From NCBI GenBank assembly GCA_964556755.1, contig CAZKXI010000007.1, positions 79,760 to 143,759 of the forward strand: a stretch of DNA of 64,000 nucleotides, in the 5' to 3' direction. Numbering within the stretch: position 1 is the stretch's first letter; the number at the start of each line of letters is the position of its first letter. This DNA is from UBA4085 sp964556755 (GTDB lineage Bacteria; Acidobacteriota; Aminicenantia; Aminicenantales; UBA4085). The notes beneath the pieces are model-generated. The model ran no database searches. It was not told the DNA's origin and worked only from the letters and a program-made list of their open reading frames with translations. Positions 27,291 to 36,134 of the stretch are shown here, piece after piece. A program made the translations under genes and the position numbers.

Positions 27291-27323
27291 GGCTCCTATC
27301 GCCACCCCCCCAAGGAGGCCGCC

Positions 27324-28556
27324 ATGTCCGTCAAGATCCGCCTCGGCGCCATGATGTTCCTGCAATATGCCATCTGGGGCGCCTGGGCTCCCGTCCTCTC
27401 GGCCTATCTCCAGAACAATCTCGGATTCAGCGGCTGGCAGCTCGGCTTCATCTTCAGCCTCCTGCCGCTGGCCACCATCATCTCCCCCTTCATCGGGGGC
27501 CAGTTCGCCGACCGCTGGTTCCCGGCCCAGAAGGTCATCGCCGTCCTCCAGCTGCTGGGCGGGGGGCTGCTCATCCTGGCCTCTCAGGTCACATCCTACG
27601 GCCCGATGATGTGGCTGCTGCTGGCCTACTCCCTCCTCTACGCCCCCACCCTGGTCCTGACCAACTCCGTGGCCTTCGCCAACCTCAAGAGCTCGGAGAA
27701 GGAGTTCGGGGCCATCCGGGTCTGGGGGACGATCGGCTGGATCGTGGCCGGCCTGGCCCTGACCGGCTGGCGGATGCTGGCCAAGTCGGCCGACGGCATC
27801 GCCATGAAGGGCGACGTCCTCATCCTGGCCGGGGCCTTCTCCCTGATCATGGGCCTGATGTCCTTCGGCCTGCCGCACACGCCGCCCCAGAAGTCCGGGG
27901 CCAAGCCGTGGGCCTTCCTGGAAGCCCTGAAGATGTTCAAGGACCGCAACTTCCTCATCTTCGCCATCATCTCCTTCGTGGTCGCCACGGAGCTGCAGTT
28001 CTACTACGTCCTGACCTCGCCCTTCCTGACCTCGCCGGTAGTGGGCGTCAGCCAGAAGTCCATCAGCGCCGTCATGACCATCGCCCAGTTCGCCGAGATC
28101 TTCGTCATGGCCTTCATGCTGTCCTGGGCCTTGAAGAAGTTCGGCATGCGCCGGACCATGACCCTGGGCATCCTGGCCTGGCCCATTCGCTACATCATCT
28201 TCGTCATCGGCACGCCGAGCTGGCTGGTCATCGCCTCGCTCGGCCTGCACGGCTTCTGCTACGTCTTCTTCTTCACCGCGGCCTACATCTACGTCGACAA
28301 CATCGCCCCCAAGGACATCCGGGCCTCGGCCCAGGCGCTCATCTCCGTGGTCATCCTGGGACTGGGCAACTACGTCGGCAGCCTGTTCTGCGGCTGGATC
28401 CAGGGCCTGTTCCTGAAGGATGCGGCCGGGGCCTCGCTGGAAGTCCTAAAGGCGGGCTGGCGCAACACCTTCCTGGTGCCCACGGCCCTGACCCTGGTCT
28501 GCCTGATCGTCTTCCTCCTCTTCTTCCGCGAGAAGAAGGTCCCGGCGGCCGCCTGA
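27324..28556 (+). CDS. MFS transporter, NupG-like nucleoside/sugar:H+ symporter family
   Basis: The 410-residue protein has about twelve hydrophobic segments in two six-helix halves. It begins MSVKIRLGAMMFLQYAIWGAW and has FIGGQFADRW as the MFS loop 2-3 motif. These features, and LSAYL with LGFSGWQLG, resemble the nucleoside:H+ symporter (NupG/XapB) branch of the major facilitator superfamily. Its operon (Gfo/Idh/MocA enzyme, TIM/DUF1080 protein) argues for a sugar or glycoside as substrate rather than a nucleoside. It is the promoter-proximal gene; the next begins 50 bases later. Confidence 0.88.
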   Translation: MSVKIRLGAMMFLQYAIWGAWAPVLSAYLQNNLGFSGWQLGFIFSLLPLATIISPFIGGQFADRWFPAQKVIAVLQLLGGGLLILASQVTSYGPMMWLLLAYSLLYAPTLVLTNSVAFANLKSSEKEFGAIRVWGTIGWIVAGLALTGWRMLAKSADGIAMKGDVLILAGAFSLIMGLMSFGLPHTPPQKSGAKPWAFLEALKMFKDRNFLIFAIISFVVATELQFYYVLTSPFLTSPVVGVSQKSISAVMTIAQFAEIFVMAFMLSWALKKFGMRRTMTLGILAWPIRYIIFVIGTPSWLVIASLGLHGFCYVFFFTAAYIYVDNIAPKDIRASAQALISVVILGLGNYVGSLFCGWIQGLFLKDAAGASLEVLKAGWRNTFLVPTALTLVCLIVFLLFFREKKVPAAA

Positions 28557-28606
28557 GGGCGGCTCGGCCCCTCGAGAATATCAAGAAAGGATCTTCAAGA
28601 GACATC

Positions 28607-29863
28607 ATGAGAAAGAACCCCGCGAAACCCCTCGGCGTCGGCATCATCGGCGGCGGCTTCATCGCCCGCTTCCACATCCGGTCCTGGACCGGGGTGCGCG
28701 ACGCGGACATCCGGGGCGTCTTCGACCCCGACAGGAAGCGGGCCGAAGAGGCCTGCGCCCTGGTCCGGAGCCTGGGCGTCGGCGAGGCCAAGCCCTACGC
28801 CTCCATCACGGCCATGGCCGCCGATCCCCGCATCGACGCCCTCTGGATCTGCGCCCCCAACTACACCCGGGGCGCGGTCATGGAGGAGATCGCGGCGGCC
28901 GTCGTCGGCGGCAAGGCCGAGCTGACCGGCGTGACCTGCGAGAAGCCCCTCGGCCGCAACGTCAAGGAGGCCAAGGCCATGCTGGCCCTGGTCCGGAAGG
29001 CGGGGCTCCTGGACGGCTACCTGGAGAACCAGGTCTTCTCCCCGCCCGTCACCCGCGGCAAGTCCATCATCTGGGCCCGCGGCGCGGCCCTCTCCGGCCC
29101 GCCCTACCTGGCCCGGGCGGCCGAGGAGCACAGCGGCCCCCACATGCCCTGGTTCTGGGAAGGCACCCTCCAGGGCGGCGGCGTTCTCAACGACATGATG
29201 TGCCACTCGGTCGAGGAGGCCCGCTTCATGCTGACTCCGCCCGGCGCCCCGCGCGACGTCCTGACCCCGGTCAGCGTCACCGCCTACGCCAACTGCCTCA
29301 AGTGGCAGGAGCCCAAGTACGCCGCCAAGCTGGCCAAGGCCAGCGGCGGCAAGACCGACTACCTCAAGCGGCCGTCCGAGGACTTCGCCCGCTCCCTGGT
29401 CGAGTTCAAGAACGCCGAGGGCAAGACCCTGGTCGTCGAGACGTCCACCTCGTGGTGCTACGTCGGGGCCGGGCTGCGGCTGAGCATGGAGCTGCTGGGG
29501 CCCGAATACGCCCTCCAGATCAACAGCCTCGACGCCGGGCTGAAGGTCTTCTTCAGCCGCGAGGTCAGGGGCAAGGCCGGCGAGGACCTGGTCGAGAAGC
29601 AGAACGCCGAGATCGGCCTGATGCCCGTCGTCTCCGACGAGGCCGGCGAGTACGGCTACGTCGACGAGAACCGCCACATGGTCCAGTCCTTCCTCAAGGG
29701 CGTCCGGCCCGATGAGAATTTCTCGGACGGCGTCGCCGTGACCGAGCTGCTGATGGCCGCCTACATGAGCGCCGAGACCGGCAAGACCGTCCCCTTCCGG
29801 CCGCGCGGTCTGGACGGCTTCGTCCCGGCCGTGGCCCGAGGGACCTGGAATCCCAAGCGCTGA
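28607..29863 (+). CDS. Gfo/Idh/MocA family oxidoreductase
   Basis: The protein has 418 residues and no signal peptide. The N-terminal Rossmann fold has GVGIIGGGFIARFHI as dinucleotide loop and CEKPLGRN as the EKP motif. The C-terminal alpha/beta domain contains GGGVLNDMMCHSVEEAR, where a His in the position of the usual catalytic His is kept. The family oxidises or reduces sugars and inositols with NAD(P). Followed 17 bases later by a TIM-barrel/DUF1080 protein, it is a good candidate for the C3 dehydrogenase of a keto-glycoside route. The ATG at 28607 has only a weak AAGAGA ahead; the frame is open upstream but shadows the MFS gene. Confidence 0.9.
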   Translation: MRKNPAKPLGVGIIGGGFIARFHIRSWTGVRDADIRGVFDPDRKRAEEACALVRSLGVGEAKPYASITAMAADPRIDALWICAPNYTRGAVMEEIAAAVVGGKAELTGVTCEKPLGRNVKEAKAMLALVRKAGLLDGYLENQVFSPPVTRGKSIIWARGAALSGPPYLARAAEEHSGPHMPWFWEGTLQGGGVLNDMMCHSVEEARFMLTPPGAPRDVLTPVSVTAYANCLKWQEPKYAAKLAKASGGKTDYLKRPSEDFARSLVEFKNAEGKTLVVETSTSWCYVGAGLRLSMELLGPEYALQINSLDAGLKVFFSREVRGKAGEDLVEKQNAEIGLMPVVSDEAGEYGYVDENRHMVQSFLKGVRPDENFSDGVAVTELLMAAYMSAETGKTVPFRPRGLDGFVPAVARGTWNPKR

Positions 29864-29880
29864 AACAAGGAGCCAACGCC

Positions 29881-31365
29881 ATGAAGAAGACCGCGACCGT
29901 CCTCGGGGGCCTGGCCCTCGTCCTGTCTCTTTTCGCCCTCCCCGGCCCGGCGGCCCCGCAGGCGGCCGCCGCCCCGATCCGCCACATCTCTCCGGAGCTG
30001 CAGAAAGCCGTGGCCGAGACCGATTACGCCGCGGTCCGGATCAAGCCCTTCCCCTTCGCCTCGGAGGCCTGGACCTTCCGCAAGTTCACCTTCGCCGAGA
30101 CCCTGCTCAAGCTCAAGGAGCTGGGCGTGGCGGCCGTCGAAGCCTTCCCGGGCCAGGCGCTCGCGGCCGAATTCCCCGGGGCCAAGTTCGATCAGAACAT
30201 GACCGACGAGCAGGTCGCCAAGGTCAAGGAATGGCTCCAGGCGGCCGGCGTCACCCTCTACGGCTACGGCGTCGTCGACATCGGCAAGACCGAGGAGAGC
30301 ATGCGCAAGGTCTTCGACTTCGCCCGCAAGATGGGCATCCGGACGATCGTCTGCGAGCCGGCCGACGACGACTTCACCCTTCTGGAGAAGCTGGTCAAGG
30401 AATACAACATCCAGATCGCCATCCACAACCACCCCGCCCCGTCCAAGTACAATCTGCCCGAGACGGTCTTCTCCCACGTCGACGGCAAGGACCCCCGCAT
30501 CGGCTCCTGCGCCGACAGCGGCCACTGGATGCGCGGCATGAACGATCCGCGCGAGGCCTTCAAGCTCCTCCAGGGCCGCATCCTGGACGTGCACCTGAAA
30601 GACCGCAGCGATTTCGGCACGGCCAAGGGCACTGACGACGTGGCCTGGGGCTCCGGCAAGGGCATGATCCGCGACCTGCTGGCCGAGCTGACCCTGCAGG
30701 ACTACGACGGCTACCTGACCATGGAGTACGAGAACGAGTCCGAGGTGGGCGACCCGATGCCGGCCTTCCGCAAGAGCATCGAGTACGTCAAGAGCATCAC
30801 CTACTACGACGGCTACACCCAGATCCTGCGCAAGAGCGGCGGGCGCTACGAGAAGCACGGCTGGAACCACTACGGCCCCGGCTACTTCGAGATCGATCCC
30901 AAGACCGGCGTTCTCAAGGGCCAGGGCGGCATGGGCCTGCTCTGGTTCGGCAAGGCCTACAAGGACTTCATCCTGGAGTGCGACTTCAAGTGCTCCACCC
31001 CGACCACCAACTCCGGCATCTTCCTGCGCATCCCCGAAGTACCGGTCAGCGACGAGTATATCTACCACGCCATCGAGATCCAGATCGACGACACCTCGAC
31101 CGGCATCCACCACACCGGGGCCGCCTACGACATCGAGGCGCCCAAGATGAACGCCTCGCTCCCGACCGGCGAGTGGAACCACTACAAGATCGAGCTCCGG
31201 GGCGGGCGTCTCAAGATCGAGCTCAACGGGAAGCTGGTCATGGATTGGCAGGCCAAGCCGGGCGGCAAGGTCAAGGACCTCGCCCCGGCCGGATACATCG
31301 GCCTCCAGAACCACGACAGCCAGTCGCCGCCGTACTTCCGGAACGTCTGGATCAAGGAGCTTTAG
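29881..31365 (+). CDS. Exported fusion: sugar-isomerase-like TIM barrel plus DUF1080 (3-keto-glycoside hydrolase-like)
   Basis: The 494-residue protein starts with a signal peptide. Residues about 50-310 are an AP-endonuclease-2/xylose-isomerase-like TIM barrel: TLLKLKELGVAAVEAFPG, IQIAIHNHP, GSCADSGHWMRG, DVHLKDRSD, YLTMEYENE; the His, Asp and Glu residues are those that hold a divalent metal in IolE/IolI-like enzymes. Residues about 325-494 are a DUF1080 jelly roll (WFGKAYKDFILECDFK, NSGIFLRIP, YHAIEIQIDD, EWNHYKIEL, GYIGLQNHD). DUF1080 proteins include 3-keto-disaccharide hydrolases. Together with the upstream oxidoreductase this suggests periplasmic cleavage of 3-keto-glycosides by elimination and hydration. 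It overlaps the convergent thioredoxin gene by 14 bases. Confidence 0.88.
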   Translation: MKKTATVLGGLALVLSLFALPGPAAPQAAAAPIRHISPELQKAVAETDYAAVRIKPFPFASEAWTFRKFTFAETLLKLKELGVAAVEAFPGQALAAEFPGAKFDQNMTDEQVAKVKEWLQAAGVTLYGYGVVDIGKTEESMRKVFDFARKMGIRTIVCEPADDDFTLLEKLVKEYNIQIAIHNHPAPSKYNLPETVFSHVDGKDPRIGSCADSGHWMRGMNDPREAFKLLQGRILDVHLKDRSDFGTAKGTDDVAWGSGKGMIRDLLAELTLQDYDGYLTMEYENESEVGDPMPAFRKSIEYVKSITYYDGYTQILRKSGGRYEKHGWNHYGPGYFEIDPKTGVLKGQGGMGLLWFGKAYKDFILECDFKCSTPTTNSGIFLRIPEVPVSDEYIYHAIEIQIDDTSTGIHHTGAAYDIEAPKMNASLPTGEWNHYKIELRGGRLKIELNGKLVMDWQAKPGGKVKDLAPAGYIGLQNHDSQSPPYFRNVWIKEL

Positions 31366-31693
31366 AGCAGAAGCTCTCCAGCTGCTCCCGGGTCAGGCCG
31401 AAGCCGGGGATGCCGTCCAGCCGCTTCTCGAGGCGGCCGTTGCGGAACTCCAGAACCGTCGGGTAGACGTCTATGTCGAAGGCCTCGCAGGCTTCCGGAT
31501 CGGCCCCGAGCTCGACGATCCGGCACGTCCCGGGGTGGGCCGCGGCATAGGCCTCGAAGTGGGGCAGGAAGCGCCGGGAGAAGGGGCACCAGTCGGCATA
31601 GAAGAGGGCCAGGGTCCGGTCCTTGTCCTTGAGCTCTTCGGTCCAGGATCTCTGGACGGCGTCGGCGCTGCGGGCTTCCTTTCCCTTGGGCAT
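31352..31693 (-). CDS. Small thioredoxin-like protein with single active-site Cys (CPFS)
   Basis: The protein has 113 residues and lacks a signal peptide, so it is cytoplasmic. It has the thioredoxin fold order, with ALFYADWCPFSRRFLPHF as active site and a cis-Pro in VYPTVLEF. The second active-site Cys is Ser (C-P-F-S), so it cannot form the usual intramolecular disulphide; it may work by a monothiol mechanism, reduce via glutathione-like partners, or bind ligands. GGAGGAAAGG precedes the ATG. It converges with the DUF1080 gene and shares a divergent, palindrome-containing region with the ROK-nagB operon. Confidence 0.85.
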   Translation of the reverse strand: MPKGKEARSADAVQRSWTEELKDKDRTLALFYADWCPFSRRFLPHFEAYAAAHPGTCRIVELGADPEACEAFDIDVYPTVLEFRNGRLEKRLDGIPGFGLTREQLESFCSKAP

Positions 31694-31749
31694 GGCCTTT
31701 CCTCCGGCGGGGGGATGCGAAGTCGGCCCGTAGTCTACACCGCTTGGCT

Positions 31750-31771
31750 AAGAATTCCTATCGGTATTCTT
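31750..31771. promoter_or_regulatory. Palindrome, possible operator
   Basis: Arms AAGAATTCC (31750-31758) and GGTATTCTT (31763-31771) are inverted repeats with one mismatch around TATC. The site lies between the divergent thioredoxin and ROK-nagB genes, about 32 bases upstream of the TATAAT of the latter. It could bind a repressor or activator for either gene. Confidence 0.45.
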
Positions 31772-31802
31772 GGTCGTGATAGCCCGTCCCGCCGCGGCGT
31801 GC

Positions 31803-31808
31803 TATAAT
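31803..31808 (+). promoter_or_regulatory. Extended -10 promoter for ROK-nagB operon
   Basis: TGCTATAAT gives a consensus extended -10 (TATAAT at 31803-31808), with no good -35 at 17 bases. The start codon is 37 bases downstream. Confidence 0.6.
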
Positions 31809-31845
31809 CGCCCCTCGTCATCGACGCATCCTTCCGGAGCTCAAC

Positions 31846-33315
31846 GTGTCCGACGCCCTGCCGATCCTCCTCGCAAGCGCCCCGCGCATCCTGCCGCCCG
31901 GCGATCCCGGCTTCCGTCCGCCCATCCTGGCCTGGCGCCGCTACGCCGCGGCCGTCGCCGCGGCCGGCGGCGGCATCCCGATTCGGATCGCCGTCGAGCG
32001 GGAGGGCGGCCTGCGCTCCTGCTTTTCGGCCTCCATCCTCCCGCCTCGCCCCGAGACGGCCCCGGCCACCCTGCGGCTGGTCGAGCGGATCGTCAAGTTC
32101 CTGCTCTGGTCGCGCGGCGGCTGGCGGATTTTGCTGCAGGCCCCGCCGGAGATCGGCCTCCCGATCCGCGAGGCTTACGCCCCCTCCGGCGTCCGGGGAT
32201 TCGACGCGGCGCTGATGTCCCGCGTCTACGGCCGGGATTTCGCCGTCGATCTCGTGGACGAGGCGTCCTGTCCGGACGGCGGCGAGCGGGCCCAAGCCCT
32301 GGGCGGGCACTGGGACGGCTGCCGGCTCGGCTTCGACCTCGGCGCCAGCGACTTCAAGCTGGCCGCGGTCCGCGACGGGGAGACCGTCTTCACGGCCGAG
32401 ATCCCCTGGCAGCCCCAGACCCAGCCCGATCCCGCCTACCACTACGCCCGCCTTCAGGAGGGCCTGAAGGCCGCGGCCTCCCGCCTACCGCGAGTGGACG
32501 CCATCGGCGGCAGCGCCGCCGGCATCTACATCGATAACCAGGTCCGCAGCGCCTCGCTCTTCCGCGGCGTGCCGCCCGACGTCTTCGAGCGGGAGGTCCA
32601 GCCGATGTTCCTCCGCCTCCGGCGGGAGTGGGGCGTGCCGCTGGAGGTCGTCAACGACGGCGAGGTGACCGCCTTGGCCGCCCGGCTGTCCCTGGGCCAG
32701 CCGGCGGTGCTGGGCCTCGCCATGGGCTCCAGCCAGGCGGCGGGATTCATCGACGCGGCCGGGACGCTGCCCGGCTGGCTGGACGAGCTGGCCTTCGCCC
32801 CGGTCGACATCCGCCCCGACGCCCCGGCCGACGAATGGTCCGGCGACCGCGGCGTGGGAGCCAATTACTACTCCCAGCAAGCGACGGCTCGCTTGGCGCC
32901 GGCCGTGGGCATCGAGCTTCCGGCCGGGATGGGCCTGCCGGAGCGCCTGGTCAAAGTGCAGGATCTGATGGCCCGGGGCGACGAGCGGGCCGCCCGCCTC
33001 TTCGAGACCATCGGCGTCTACCTGGGCTACACTCTGCCCTGGTACGAGCTCTTCTACGACTTTCGGCACGTCCTGGTGCTGGGCCGGGTTTTGACCGGCC
33101 GCGGCGGCGACATCATCGTCCGCCAGGCCGCCCATGTCCTGGCCGAGGACTTTCCCGAGACCGCCGAGCGCGTCACCATCCACGTCCTGGACGAGAAGAG
33201 CCGCCGGATCGGCCAGGCCGTGGCGGCGGCCAGCCTGCCGGTCCTGAAGGAGACCGGGGCCTCAAGCGCCGTGCGTGACGGACGGACGGCCCGGCTCCTT
33301 CCGGACGAGCCGTAA
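31846..33315 (+). CDS. ROK-family sugar kinase-like protein
   Basis: The protein has 489 residues from a GTG start, with GGAG seven bases upstream. An N-terminal region of about 155 residues without a recognised motif precedes the ROK core, which opens with GFDLGASDFKLAAV (phosphate-1 motif, Asp164). VEVVNDGEVTALAA is the second phosphate/base-region motif, where Asp is the expected catalytic base. The zinc-binding CXCGXXGC motif of many ROK kinases is not seen. It is followed 18 bases later by nagB, so the likely substrate is an amino sugar such as N-acetylglucosamine or glucosamine. The long N-terminal part is unlike a DNA-binding winged helix, so I favour kinase over repressor. Confidence 0.8.
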   Translation: MSDALPILLASAPRILPPGDPGFRPPILAWRRYAAAVAAAGGGIPIRIAVEREGGLRSCFSASILPPRPETAPATLRLVERIVKFLLWSRGGWRILLQAPPEIGLPIREAYAPSGVRGFDAALMSRVYGRDFAVDLVDEASCPDGGERAQALGGHWDGCRLGFDLGASDFKLAAVRDGETVFTAEIPWQPQTQPDPAYHYARLQEGLKAAASRLPRVDAIGGSAAGIYIDNQVRSASLFRGVPPDVFEREVQPMFLRLRREWGVPLEVVNDGEVTALAARLSLGQPAVLGLAMGSSQAAGFIDAAGTLPGWLDELAFAPVDIRPDAPADEWSGDRGVGANYYSQQATARLAPAVGIELPAGMGLPERLVKVQDLMARGDERAARLFETIGVYLGYTLPWYELFYDFRHVLVLGRVLTGRGGDIIVRQAAHVLAEDFPETAERVTIHVLDEKSRRIGQAVAAASLPVLKETGASSAVRDGRTARLLPDEP

Positions 33316-33333
33316 GGGGGCAAGGAGAGAGAC

Positions 33334-34116
33334 ATGGAAATCATCATCCAGCCGGATCGCGAAAAGGCCTGCGCCCTGGGCGCCCGCCTGGTCGCCGGCC
33401 TCGTCCGGAGAAAGCCCGACGCCGTCCTCGGCCTGGCCACGGGCAGCTCGCCCATCCCCCTCTACGCCGGCCTCATCGAGACGCGCCGCCGGGACGGGCT
33501 CGACTTCAGCCGGGTTCGGACCTTCAACCTGGACGAGTTCATCGGCCTGGAGCCGGAGCACCCGGCTTCCTACCACGCCTTCATGAAGCGCCACCTCTTT
33601 GACGGGATCAACGTCCCGGCCGCCTCCATCCATATCCCCGACGGCATGGCCCCCGACGTGGAGAGGACCTGCCGCGACTACGAAGACGCCATCCGGGCCT
33701 GCGGCGGGATCGATCTGCAAGTCCTGGGCCTCGGCTCCGACGGCCATATCGGCTTCAACGAGCCGACCTCGTCTCTGGCCTCGCGGACCCGTATCAAGAC
33801 CCTGACCGACCGGACCCGCCGGGACAACGCGGCCGACTTCGGCGATCCGGACAAGGTCCCTTTCCATGTCATCACCATGGGAGTCGGCACGATCATGGAG
33901 ACGCGGGCCTGCCTGCTGCTGGCCTTCGGCAAGAGGAAGGCCGCCGCGGTAGCCGCCCTGGCCGAGGGGCCGGTCACGGCCATGGTCCCGGCCTCCATCC
34001 TCCAGATGCACCCGCGGGCGATCGTCCTGATCGACGAGGAGGCCGCCGCCGGCCTCAAGAGGTCCGAGTACTATCGCTGGGTCTTCGACCACAAGCCCGA
34101 CTGGCAGCGGATCTGA
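33334..34116 (+). CDS. nagB: Glucosamine-6-phosphate deaminase
   Basis: At 260 residues this matches NagB. It has LGLATGSSPIPLYAGL as sugar-phosphate loop, FNLDEFIGL with Asp67 in the place of the proton-abstracting Asp72 of E. coli, and GLGSDGHIGFNEP with His138 in the place of His143. ITMGVGTIMETRACLLL is also typical. It converts glucosamine-6-phosphate to fructose-6-phosphate and ammonia in the cytoplasm. AAGGAGAG upstream fixes the start. No nagA is seen in the window. Confidence 0.95.
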   Translation: MEIIIQPDREKACALGARLVAGLVRRKPDAVLGLATGSSPIPLYAGLIETRRRDGLDFSRVRTFNLDEFIGLEPEHPASYHAFMKRHLFDGINVPAASIHIPDGMAPDVERTCRDYEDAIRACGGIDLQVLGLGSDGHIGFNEPTSSLASRTRIKTLTDRTRRDNAADFGDPDKVPFHVITMGVGTIMETRACLLLAFGKRKAAAVAALAEGPVTAMVPASILQMHPRAIVLIDEEAAAGLKRSEYYRWVFDHKPDWQRI

Positions 34117-34197
34117 GCCGGCTCTTCCCCGGCTCGCCGAGAAGCGGTCCGGGCATCGTCCCCGCCCCGTCGGGCCCTTAGCCGGAATCTGTCCGAG

Positions 34198-36096
34198 CTA
34201 CCGGGCCCAGCCCTGGCCGGGGGCGACCGTCAGCTCGGAGTCCGGGGTCTGGACCAGGGCGATCGTCCGGCCGAGGACGTCGCCCTCCAGCCTGTTGCCC
34301 TCGACCTTGACGCCTCGGCAGTTCTCGAAGGTCAGGCCCGCCTTCCGGGCGTGGAACGGAGCGAAGGCCCGGCTGCGGACGATGCGGTTGCCGGAGAAGG
34401 TCAGCCCGTCGACCGACTTGGCGTAGAGGATGGGATAGTCGAAGGGGAAGAGCTCGTTATCCTCGATGCGGATGCCGCGGTGGAAGGGGCGGGCCGGATC
34501 GGGCTTGGGGATCTCCGGGAAGACGCTGATGATGCCCTCGCAGAACTGGTACATCGAGGTCAGGCAGGGCGGGCCGAAGGAGTTGCGGCGGATGGTCACG
34601 TCCCGCACGGCGCCCGACTCGTACCACTGGTTCGCGTCGCCGGCGATGAGGATGGCCGAGCCGCTGGACTCGAAGCGGTTGGACTCGATCAGAACCCGGC
34701 CGGGCGTCGAGATCAGCACGCCGCGGGCCCGATTGGACTCGAAGCGGCAGTCGCGGATCTCGACGTCGGGGGCCCAGGTCAGATTCTCCAGGGCGTCGCC
34801 CGGCTCGATCCCGGGCGGGACGGGGGCCTGAAAGCGGATCTCGAAGGTGTCGCGGTCGCGCTTCGTCCAGGCGGCGCACACCCCCTCCCCGACGGCGCCC
34901 AGGGATTCGTTCTCGATGAAGCCGATCCTGTCGCCGGGACGGCCCCAGCGCATCCCGGTGGACTGGTCGTGCATGAAGCGGGCCAGAAGCCGGTCGGCGG
35001 CCGGCCGGGCCAGGATCCGGACGCTGGTGCCGTGGACGTTGATGGGGTCATCCATAAGGCCGTGGAAGCGGCACGCCTCGACGCGGACCAGGCCGCGGCA
35101 GTTGGAGAAGTGGGCCCCGTCGTCGTGGCCGGAGAGGACCTTGCGGGCCGGCGAGGGGACGGCGTTGTAGTCCCGCAGGGTGACGTTCTCGCAGAACTGG
35201 GCCAGCAGGCCCAGGCCGGCGCAGTGATGGAGGTCGACGTCCTCCACGGTCACGTCGCGGCTGTCGCAGAGGAAGATGCCGGCATGGTCGCGCTCGCCGT
35301 GGCGGAGAACCAGGACGGCGCCGGGCTTGGGGCGGCGCTCGAAGCGGTGGTTCAGGCGGACCAGGCCCTTCTCCAGCTCCTCGGCCCGGTAGCCCTGCCA
35401 GCCCCGGCCCAGGCACCCGGCATCCCCCGTGCCGGGCGCGACCCGCAGCGTGGCGCCGTCGAACTCCATGGTCCCCCACCAGGGGTTCTTCCAGCCCTCG
35501 CCGGCGAAGACCAGCTTGCCGTCCTCGATGAGGTAGGGGTACTGGGCCGGCTCCAAGCGCAGGTCGACGAAATCCTCCGTCGCCGCCTCGACCACGGCCT
35601 CGGCGCCGAGAGGGACGTCCCAATCGATGCTCAGGCCCCGGATCGTCACTCCGGACGAGCCGTCGACGGTGAAGGGCTGGATGCGGTCGTGGAAGACGAG
35701 CTCGGAGCCGTCGCCGTCCACGGTCAAATCGGAGAAGCCTTCGATGAAGACGGCCAGGCGCTTGGGGTTGACGTCCGTGGTGTTGGACTCGAAATACTCC
35801 CTCTGCAGCTCCGGCACGGGCCAAAAGTCGTAGCGGCCGCGCGGAAAGACGAGGACCGGACGATCGACCTTGCGGCAGGCCTGCAAAGCCTTGATCACGG
35901 CCGGGACGGCGTTCTCGCGGCTGTCCGGTTGGACGCCGAAGTCCGTGACCTTGACTGTCGCAGCGGCCCATGAATCGGCCGGACGGGACTCGCTCCCGCC
36001 GGAAAAAGCGGCCAGGGCGAATGCCGCGAGGAACAGGACGAGCCCCGCGGCCGGACCAAGGCCCTTCCTTTCCGAGCTTGTGCGTCGTCTTCGCAT
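34198..36096 (-). CDS. Right-handed beta-helix glycosidase, GH110-like (alpha-1,3-galactosidase)
   Basis: The protein has 632 residues. An N-terminal signal region (basic, then LVLFLAAFALAAF) is followed by a parallel beta-helix: repeats such as VTIRGLSIDW, VTVEDVDLHHCAGLGLLAQ, VEIRDCRFESNRARGVLI, VLIESNRFESSGSAILIAG and VTIRRNSF. The segment GLMDDPINVHGT with GAHFSN before it is what I remember as typical of GH110 alpha-1,3-galactosidases, which remove the terminal galactose of blood-group B-type or linear alpha-Gal glycans. The ATG at 36096 is 115 codons inside the longest frame and has a GGGAGA site; the upstream part shadows the GH29 gene. It lies 38 bases after that gene and probably shares its transcript. 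Confidence 0.8.
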   Translation of the reverse strand: MRRRRTSSERKGLGPAAGLVLFLAAFALAAFSGGSESRPADSWAAATVKVTDFGVQPDSRENAVPAVIKALQACRKVDRPVLVFPRGRYDFWPVPELQREYFESNTTDVNPKRLAVFIEGFSDLTVDGDGSELVFHDRIQPFTVDGSSGVTIRGLSIDWDVPLGAEAVVEAATEDFVDLRLEPAQYPYLIEDGKLVFAGEGWKNPWWGTMEFDGATLRVAPGTGDAGCLGRGWQGYRAEELEKGLVRLNHRFERRPKPGAVLVLRHGERDHAGIFLCDSRDVTVEDVDLHHCAGLGLLAQFCENVTLRDYNAVPSPARKVLSGHDDGAHFSNCRGLVRVEACRFHGLMDDPINVHGTSVRILARPAADRLLARFMHDQSTGMRWGRPGDRIGFIENESLGAVGEGVCAAWTKRDRDTFEIRFQAPVPPGIEPGDALENLTWAPDVEIRDCRFESNRARGVLISTPGRVLIESNRFESSGSAILIAGDANQWYESGAVRDVTIRRNSFGPPCLTSMYQFCEGIISVFPEIPKPDPARPFHRGIRIEDNELFPFDYPILYAKSVDGLTFSGNRIVRSRAFAPFHARKAGLTFENCRGVKVEGNRLEGDVLGRTIALVQTPDSELTVAPGQGWAR

Positions 36097-36134
36097 CTTG
36101 ATCTCCCGCGTCTCTTCGGCGGCCGGCCCCGGTC

